A DNA stretch of 11,062 nt, from assembly GCA_017645985.1 (NCBI GenBank), contig JAGCNK010000158.1, positions 1 to 11,062 of the forward strand. The letters are read 5' to 3'. This document shows, piece by piece, positions 6,800-11,062 of the stretch; the first letter of the stretch is position 1, and the number at the start of each line of letters is the position of its first letter. The position numbers were made by a program, and so were the translations under genes. The notes under the pieces are model-generated. The model made no database searches. It was not told the DNA's origin and saw only the letters and a program-made list of their open reading frames with translations. This DNA comes from Bacteroidales bacterium. Lineage in GTDB: Bacteria > Bacteroidota > Bacteroidia > Bacteroidales > UBA3824.

Positions 6800-6829
6800 T
6801 AAATATACAAAAAAAATTCCAATTGACAA
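6800..6829 (-). promoter_or_regulatory. Candidate promoter for the NUDIX-lipoprotein-protease operon
   Basis: On the minus strand TATATTTA (6807-6800) matches TAnnTTTG in seven of eight positions and is preceded after 19 bases by TTG (6829-6827). The predicted leader to the ATG at 6745 is about 45-50 bases. The gap 6746-6867 contains no gene. Confidence 0.45.
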
Positions 6830-6867
6830 TGATTTTGCAGTTTAATAAGCAGTAATTGCTATTTTAT

Positions 6868-7716
6868 TTAAAAAATGACCGACGAAACACGAGCCACAAT
6901 CTCATCATCGGCAACAGGACCGTAGGTGCGCGAATCCGAAGGGTCGTCGCGATAATCGTTGAGCATAAAGAAATAATCGTGCTTGAATGTGTAAGAGTCT
7001 GATTTTATGCCGTCTACATAAAAAACTCCATCGCGGTGCTCCACCTTTGTTTTTTCGGCGTGAAGAAAAAGAAACTTGTAAACCAGATAGTTAGACGGGG
7101 TGAGTTTTATCTTCATTCCCTTAGAGGGAACAACCACAGGACCGAAATAATCCTTGTTGAAATTAAACTGATGCGAAAAAGGAAACAGCTTGTCGTCGTA
7201 GAGATAGGCAGGAAGAACCGACTGTCTCACATGCGACAAAACAGAGTCAGACACCATCCGGTTAAAAAGATTCTGCGAAACCACATATTTGGTATTGGTA
7301 AGTATCTGGTTTTCGGGCACTAACTTGTAACGGTCAACGGCTGCCCTCTTGTCAGCCTCGTTGAGCAGAAGCACCTCGGCATCAAACGAAATGTTTACAC
7401 CCTGCTGCAACTCATCGTTGACATAGAGCCGCTTGCTGTAAATCTGCACCTTGCTGCCCGGCGTGGCGATACAACGCGAATAAGAGATTCGGGGACTGCT
7501 ATGCCTATAGTCCAACGGATTGCCAATCAGCAGTATATCACCACATTGTATATCAACAGGTTTTTCGGCATAAACCCAGTCGCCATCGTAGGCAAAAGGA
7601 AACATAGCTCTGCCAGAAATACGGTAGACATGGTTGCCCACAAAAATCCAAAGCACTATGGCGCAGACAATTGCAGCACCCAAAGGCAGCAGCCAACGAT
7701 ATACAAATGGTTTCAA
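6868..7716 (-). CDS. Signal peptidase I paralogue lacking both catalytic residues (predicted pseudoenzyme)
   Basis: The product has 282 residues and one N-terminal membrane segment (about 9-27). The S26 fold is recognisable by GRAMFPFAYDGDWVYAEK-type sequence at 35-52, SRCIATPGSKVQI at 80-92, VNDE at 99-102, and FMLNDYRDDPSDSRTYGPV at about 250-268. The nucleophile position, Ser in the usual SMxP, is Ala37 (codon GCT in AGAGCTATG). The general-base lysine of the usual K-R is Ser80. The active neighbour encoded upstream has SSM and IKRC at the aligned places. The Asp261-Ser262-Arg263 motif is kept and the frame is intact over its full length, arguing against a decaying pseudogene. It begins 12 bases after the lepB stop, so it is co-transcribed. 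A chaperone, partner or regulator of the active enzyme is the likeliest role, by analogy with the inactive SpsA of Staphylococcus aureus. The role is inference. Confidence 0.88.
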   Translation of the reverse strand: MKPFVYRWLLPLGAAIVCAIVLWIFVGNHVYRISGRAMFPFAYDGDWVYAEKPVDIQCGDILLIGNPLDYRHSSPRISYSRCIATPGSKVQIYSKRLYVNDELQQGVNISFDAEVLLLNEADKRAAVDRYKLVPENQILTNTKYVVSQNLFNRMVSDSVLSHVRQSVLPAYLYDDKLFPFSHQFNFNKDYFGPVVVPSKGMKIKLTPSNYLVYKFLFLHAEKTKVEHRDGVFYVDGIKSDSYTFKHDYFFMLNDYRDDPSDSRTYGPVADDEIVARVSSVIF

Positions 7717-7728
7717 AACCGGAAATGA

Positions 7729-9174
7729 TTAATGAATACCTTTCAATACTCTGCTCCAGCGGATAGATGCCGGAAACGTCTTGTCTTTGTCGGTAGACCA
7801 CCAGATAAACAGAGCCTTGCCAACAACATGATCTTCAGGAACAAAGCCCCAGTAACGCGAGTCGGCAGAGTTGTGACGGCTGTCGCCCATCATAAAATAG
7901 TAGTCCATCTTGAAAGTGTAGCTATCTGCCACAGTGTCGTTGATATAAATCTTACCGTCAATAACGTCGAGCTTGTTCTCCTCGTATGCTTCAATGATGC
8001 GGCGGTAGAGCGGCAAGGTGATTGTGTCGAGAGCCACAGTAGCACCAGCCTTGGGAACATACAGAGGACCGAAGTTGTCCTCGTTCCAACGGTAGTGGAT
8101 GCTGTGGGGGAAGATCACTTCCGAACGGAAATTTTTCGGACGTACAATCCTCTCAACGCTCTGCACGCACTTGATAGCCTTTATCTTTTCCACATTCTCA
8201 CTCACAAGGGGAAGAAGAATGATATTCTGCGGATTAACCTGCGTAAGTTCGGGGAAGATGGCGAACAGTTCGCCCGAAATTCTGTGTGCGAAATCCATAT
8301 CTTCCTGCGAAATGCCCATATCGCTCAACACCTCGGGATTGATAGGCGTGCCGTCGGTAACAATCACATATTTATACTGACGGTCGCCAATATCCTCTTG
8401 CGGTTTGCCATTGATATAAGCCTGACCATCAATAATTTGAATACTATCGCCAGCTATGCCGATGCATCGTTTGATATAATTCTCACGCTTGTCGACAGGA
8501 CGGTGGATAATTTTTCCCAACATACCGGAAACTTCCCTTCCATTGCCATCAACCAGACGGTCGTTGAGCACAGCCTCGCGACCATAGTCACGGCAATAAG
8601 AATAATAGCTGATAGCCTGCGAGTTGAGGCACACGGTATCGCCCTCGGGAAAGTTGAACACCACCACGTCGTTGTTCTTGATTGTAGTCAAGCCCGCCAG
8701 ACGGTGGTAGGGCCATTTGATCCATTCCACAAACGACCTTGTGTCTTTGGTAAAGGGCATTGTGTGATGAACAAACGGCACTGATAGCGGTGTGTTGGGC
8801 ATCTTGGGACCATAATGAAACTTGCTAACAAACAGGTAGTCGCCAACCAACAGCGATTTTTCCATCGAAGATGTAGGAATTGTAAACGCCTCGATAAAGA
8901 AAATGCGGATTATTGTGGCCACCACCACGGCAAAGATGATAGCGTCGACCCATTCTACCAGTTTTGTCTGACGCTCAACATCGCGTTTTTTCCAAAATGT
9001 CCAGTTGACTTTTTTAGTAATACAGAAATCAAAAATTATCGGCAGACCCAGCAGGAGCCACCAGTTCTGCAGCCAAATTACAAAGAGTAAATAAATAACA
9101 ACGTAGATCGCAAACTTGACCCACGGATTCATAGTTCTTTTTGTTTTCTTGTTGGATTTGATTTCTGTATTCAT
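7729..9174 (-). CDS. lepB: Signal peptidase I
   Basis: The product has 481 residues, well above the 324 of Escherichia coli LepB. It cleaves signal peptides from exported proteins at the outer face of the inner membrane. Two hydrophobic stretches (about 20-52) are followed by a third membrane helix (about 77-94) leading into IPTSSMEKSLLVGD (99-112), with the nucleophile Ser103. The general base is Lys235 in NYIKRCIGIAGD (232-243). The last conserved box, GDSRHNSADSRYWGF, spans 430-444. The extra length comes from two insertions: about 130 residues between Ser103 and Lys235, against 55 in E. coli, and roughly 100 residues at about 260-360 in the periplasmic domain. The start is 15 bases after the dapB stop. 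An alternative start at Met15 would shorten only the cytoplasmic tail. Confidence 0.95.
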   Translation of the reverse strand: MNTEIKSNKKTKRTMNPWVKFAIYVVIYLLFVIWLQNWWLLLGLPIIFDFCITKKVNWTFWKKRDVERQTKLVEWVDAIIFAVVVATIIRIFFIEAFTIPTSSMEKSLLVGDYLFVSKFHYGPKMPNTPLSVPFVHHTMPFTKDTRSFVEWIKWPYHRLAGLTTIKNNDVVVFNFPEGDTVCLNSQAISYYSYCRDYGREAVLNDRLVDGNGREVSGMLGKIIHRPVDKRENYIKRCIGIAGDSIQIIDGQAYINGKPQEDIGDRQYKYVIVTDGTPINPEVLSDMGISQEDMDFAHRISGELFAIFPELTQVNPQNIILLPLVSENVEKIKAIKCVQSVERIVRPKNFRSEVIFPHSIHYRWNEDNFGPLYVPKAGATVALDTITLPLYRRIIEAYEENKLDVIDGKIYINDTVADSYTFKMDYYFMMGDSRHNSADSRYWGFVPEDHVVGKALFIWWSTDKDKTFPASIRWSRVLKGIH

Positions 9175-9189
9175 ATCTAAGTCAATTAT

Positions 9190-9912
9190 TTAAAACTCCA
9201 TTAAATCGTCCATTGTGTAGAATCCCGACGGCTTACCAGCCAGGAACTCGGCAGCGAGCACAGCACCAAGAGCCAGACCGTTGCGGTTGTGCGAAACGTG
9301 GGTAATGGTGATGTCGTCGATAGGTGATGTGTAGTTAACAGTGTGAGTACCAGGTACTTCGCCCTCGCGCAACACGTCGATGTAAATCTGATTGTCGGCG
9401 GGTTTGGGATCGAGAGTCCAGTTGTTTTTGCGCTCCACGTTCTCGATAATGCCCTCGGCAATGGTGATGGCAGTGCCGCTCGGCTTGTCGAGCTTGTGTA
9501 TGTGGTGGATTTCCTGCATGCTGACATCGTAACTGTTGTAACGGTTCATAATCTTTGCAAGAAACTTGTTCACACGAAAAAATATGTTTACACCGATGGC
9601 GTAGTTCGACGAGTAGAACAAAGTCTTGCCCTCCTCCTTGCACATACGCTTAGCCTCGGGAAGTTTCTCAAGCCAGCCAGTTGTGCCCGAAACCACGGGA
9701 ACACCAGCGTTGAAACATTTCATTATATTATCGTAGGCGGCATCCGGACGAGTGAACTCGATAGCCACATCCGCCTTTCTAAGGTTCTCAGCTGTAAAAT
9801 CTTGAGGATTGATAAGAGCGTCGAGGATAAGCACCACCTCGTTGCCGCGCTCCTTGGCTATCTGCTCGATAACGTGACCCATCTTGCCGTAGCCTATAAT
9901 TGCAATTTTCAT
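9190..9912 (-). CDS. dapB: 4-hydroxy-tetrahydrodipicolinate reductase
   Basis: The product has 240 residues, the short end of the normal DapB range. It reduces 4-hydroxy-tetrahydrodipicolinate with NAD(P)H in the diaminopimelate/lysine pathway, which supplies the cell-wall peptide. The dinucleotide-binding loop GYGKMGH is at residues 7-13, the GTTGW motif at 76-80, and the substrate-binding and catalytic signature HHIHKLDKPSGTA at 136-148; His136 and Lys140 correspond to His159 and Lys163 of the E. coli enzyme. Asp31 at the end of the second strand follows the usual cofactor-binding layout. It heads a run with lepB and the inactive lepB paralogue, spaced by 15 and 12 bases. No convincing TAnnTTTG promoter was found upstream, so some transcription may come from the rplT operon. 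Confidence 0.96.
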   Translation of the reverse strand: MKIAIIGYGKMGHVIEQIAKERGNEVVLILDALINPQDFTAENLRKADVAIEFTRPDAAYDNIMKCFNAGVPVVSGTTGWLEKLPEAKRMCKEEGKTLFYSSNYAIGVNIFFRVNKFLAKIMNRYNSYDVSMQEIHHIHKLDKPSGTAITIAEGIIENVERKNNWTLDPKPADNQIYIDVLREGEVPGTHTVNYTSPIDDITITHVSHNRNGLALGAVLAAEFLAGKPSGFYTMDDLMEF

Positions 9913-9946
9913 GGTATTTAGTAAGTTAGTTATAAAAACGCAAAAC

Positions 9947-9973
9947 GGAACAATGCAATATCGCTATTGTTCC
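9947..9973. terminator. Inverted repeat between rplT and dapB, possible terminator
   Basis: GGAACAAT (9947-9954) and ATTGTTCC (9966-9973) are perfect 8-bp arms; a GC/GC step past a bulged base can lengthen the stem to 10 bp with a 6-base loop. On the minus strand it is followed by GTTTTGCGTTTTTAT, a broken T tract, so it may end the infC-rpmI-rplT transcript. It could instead be an operator or leader hairpin for dapB, whose ATG is 35 bases beyond it. Confidence 0.45.
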
Positions 9974-9994
9974 ATTCTGCAAGTTAATATCTTA

Positions 9995-10010
9995 AAAAAA
10001 CGTGCGTTAA
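9995..10010 (+). repeat. 16-mer complementary to the infC-rpmI spacer (copy 1)
   Basis: AAAAAACGTGCGTTAA here is the reverse complement, with one mismatch in 16, of bases 10760-10775. The central 11 bases match perfectly. The copy lies about 50 bases past the rplT stop in the same predicted transcript. Confidence 0.5.
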
Positions 10011-10057
10011 CAACTTGGTTATTAAAATATTTTAAAATTTAAAACGTTGAAATTCAA

Positions 10058-10402
10058 CTATTTAACAGAATCAACAACAGCTTTGAAAGCGTTAGCGTTG
10101 TTCATAGCCAAATCGGCGAGAACTTTGCGGTTGAGTTTGATGTCTTTCTTAGCGATCTTGCCGATAAACTCGGAATAAGACATGTTGTATCCTCTTACTG
10201 CTGCGTTGATACGGGCGATCCACAGAGCACGGAAGTTGCGTTTTTTCTTCTTGCGGTTTACATAGGCGTGCAAGAGGCCTTTTTCGTAGGTATTCTTGGC
10301 TACTGTCCAAACGTTTGAACGAGCACCGAAATAACCGCGTGTAAGTTTGAGGATTTTTTTCCTCCGGTTGCGTGCAGCAACCACATTGACTGATCTTGGC
10401 AT
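10058..10402 (-). CDS. rplT: 50S ribosomal protein L20
   Basis: The product has 114 residues. It binds 23S rRNA early in 50S assembly and in several bacteria represses its own operon. The basic N-terminal extension MPRSVNVVAARNRRKKILKL, then RGYFGARSNVWTVAKN (residues about 22-37) and YVNRKKKKRNFRALWIARINAAVR (about 47-70), are typical L20. The globular C-terminal domain ends at NAFKAVVDSVK. The gene follows rpmI after an unusually long 136-base spacer that can form a structured RNA. A small palindrome, GTTGAA-A-TTCAAC (10046-10058), touches the stop codon; it is followed on the minus strand by T-rich sequence and may serve as a weak terminator. Confidence 0.98.
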   Translation of the reverse strand: MPRSVNVVAARNRRKKILKLTRGYFGARSNVWTVAKNTYEKGLLHAYVNRKKKKRNFRALWIARINAAVRGYNMSYSEFIGKIAKKDIKLNRKVLADLAMNNANAFKAVVDSVK

Positions 10403-10421
10403 AATTTAAAACTTGTTTTTT

Positions 10422-10489
10422 GGACAGGGGCGACAGTTGTGTTTTATGTTTAACGTTCTGCTCTTAGCTGCCCACAGTCCGGGTTAAAC
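10422..10489 (-). ncRNA. Candidate structured leader upstream of rplT (possible L20 autoregulatory RNA)
   Basis: On the minus strand four segments lie in the order L1, L2, R1, R2. L1 GTTTAAC (10489-10483) can pair perfectly with R1 GTTAAAC (10454-10448). L2 GGAC-TGT-GGGC (10480-10470) can pair with R2 GCCC-CT-GTCC (10431-10422) as two GC-rich 4-bp helices around a small internal loop. The crossing order makes an H-type pseudoknot ending 19 bases before the rplT ATG. L20 autoregulation in E. coli uses a long-range pseudoknot at the comparable place, so the role is plausible. The pairings were found by eye and could be coincidental. Confidence 0.4.
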
Positions 10490-10538
10490 TTAAAATTAAT
10501 TTTGATTAATTAAATAAACCGGAGATGTACTCCATTAA

Positions 10539-10736
10539 CTATCTCATTGCGAGAAGTTCTTTTACTGCATGCATGTTAGCGCCTTCTACCAAAGTAGACT
10601 TAACGAGGTTGTGTTTTCTCTTGGTCGACTTTTTGGTGAGAATGTGGCTGTGGAAGGCATGTTTTCTCTTGATCTTGCCCGTCGCAGTAAGTTTGAACCG
10701 CTTTTTAGCGGCACAGTTGGTTTTTACTTTTGGCAT
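10539..10736 (-). CDS. rpmI: 50S ribosomal protein L35
   Basis: The product has 65 residues, the normal L35 length. It is a small, highly basic protein of the large ribosomal subunit. The family pattern MPKVKTNCAAKKRFKLTATG is followed by KIKRKHAFHSHILTKKSTKRKHNL and a C-terminal helix VKELLAMR. It lies 41 bases after the infC stop and 136 bases before rplT in the classical infC-rpmI-rplT order. The TAG stop is at 10541-10539. Its expression is probably tied to that of infC and rplT on one message. Confidence 0.98.
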   Translation of the reverse strand: MPKVKTNCAAKKRFKLTATGKIKRKHAFHSHILTKKSTKRKHNLVKSTLVEGANMHAVKELLAMR

Positions 10737-10759
10737 TTTACTATACTTTTATAAAGTGT

Positions 10760-10775
10760 TTAACGCACGTGTTTT
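10760..10775 (+). repeat. 16-mer complementary to the sequence past rplT (copy 2)
   Basis: TTAACGCACGTGTTTT is the reverse complement of bases 9995-10010 with one mismatch. It occupies much of the short infC-rpmI spacer, so in the operon transcript the two copies could pair across rpmI and rplT. Confidence 0.5.
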
Positions 10776-10777
10776 CA

Positions 10778-11062
10778 TTATTTCTTTTTGGCAGGCGAAA
10801 TAAGTATCGTCATCTTCTTGCCTTCGAGGAAGGGCATCTGGTCTACCTTGCCGTACTCTTCGAGCTGGTCGGCAAATTTCAGAAGCATTATCTTGCCCTG
10901 CTCTTGGAACAATATCTGACGTCCTTTGAAAAATACGTATGCACGTACTTTGTCGCCGTCGCTGAGGAACTTCTTGGCATGATTGAGTTTAAACTCAAAA
11001 TCATGGTCGTCGGTTTGAGGCCCGAAACGAATCTCCTTAACCTGTGTCTTGGCTGTCTTGGC
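10778..11062 (-). CDS. infC: Translation initiation factor IF-3, C-terminal part
   Basis: The last 95 codons are visible, ending in TAA at 10780-10778; the start lies beyond the right edge. The visible part is the C-terminal IF3 domain, which binds the 30S subunit near the P site, keeps it from joining 50S and checks the initiator tRNA. Hallmarks are AKTQVKEIRFGPQTDDHDFE near its beginning, then FKLNHAKKFLSDGDKVRAYV, FKGRQILF and the end LEGKKMTILISPAKKK. It is the first known gene of the infC-rpmI-rplT operon. Whether it uses the non-AUG start known from other infC genes cannot be seen here. Confidence 0.97.
   Translation of the reverse strand, partial: AKTAKTQVKEIRFGPQTDDHDFEFKLNHAKKFLSDGDKVRAYVFFKGRQILFQEQGKIMLLKFADQLEEYGKVDQMPFLEGKKMTILISPAKKK

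Noticed and set aside
6845..6867. Possible terminator after the inactive lepB paralogue (AGCA-N5-TGCT at about 6848-6860)
   Set aside because: The perfect stem is only 4 bp and no real T tract follows on the minus strand.
7732..8784. Long open frame (350 codons) on the plus strand opposite lepB
   Set aside because: It is antisense to the well-supported lepB frame, has no recognisable domain, and is rich in His and Val as expected from the reverse complement of a coding region with biased third positions.
10521..10533. GGAG-N5-CTCC hairpin just after the rpmI stop as a terminator
   Set aside because: The stem is 4 bp and the following minus-strand sequence is not a T run; termination here would cut off rplT.
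9995..10775. Inverted repeats around rpmI-rplT as the ends of an invertible DNA segment
   Set aside because: Inversion would disrupt an essential ribosomal operon, and no recombinase gene is nearby; an RNA or chance explanation is better.

Overview
The window looks like chromosomal housekeeping DNA of a member of the Bacteroidota, most likely a Bacteroidales species; I cannot assign a family. The signs are: promoters of the TAnnTTTG (-7) plus TTG/TTTG (-33) type, AT-rich starts without clear Shine-Dalgarno sequences, lipoproteins with a Bacteroidota-style lipobox, a DUF3822-like gene overlapping rsmD, and a dapB-lepB-lepB arrangement. I see no mobile element, tRNA, rRNA or CRISPR array, and no gene-free stretch longer than about 180 bases.

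Layout. At 1-528 (minus) lies the N-terminal part of a RecD-like helicase. It is divergent from a plus-strand block: a membrane-anchored, pseudopilin-like protein (704-1345), a terminator hairpin, a DUF3822-like protein (1453-2289) and the 16S rRNA methyltransferase gene rsmD (2277-2822). A bidirectional terminator at 2842-2875 separates this block from everything to the right, which is all on the minus strand.

A compact four-gene minus-strand unit runs from 6745 down to 2905: a NUDIX hydrolase, a pentapeptide-repeat lipoprotein, a papain-family (C1) cysteine protease lipoprotein, and a small protein resembling the beta-barrel domain 2 of EF-Tu. The first three genes are joined by two ATGA stop/start overlaps. 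A candidate promoter with an AGCACA-N6-TGTGCT inverted repeat precedes the unit. The pairing of two predicted surface lipoproteins, one a protease, with a cytosolic NUDIX enzyme and a free-standing translation-factor-like barrel is the least ordinary arrangement here.

Next comes dapB (lysine/diaminopimelate synthesis), followed by lepB (active signal peptidase I with Ser103 and Lys235) and a second LepB paralogue in which both catalytic positions are substituted (Ala37 and Ser80). That paralogue is predicted to be a pseudoenzyme. The right end holds the infC-rpmI-rplT translation operon, with infC cut by the window edge. The rpmI-rplT spacer can be folded by hand into an H-type pseudoknot just upstream of rplT, a plausible L20 autoregulatory element. 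Two nearly perfect complementary 16-mers bracket rpmI-rplT.

All folding, promoter and homology statements come from reading the sequence by eye; no search or folding program was run.
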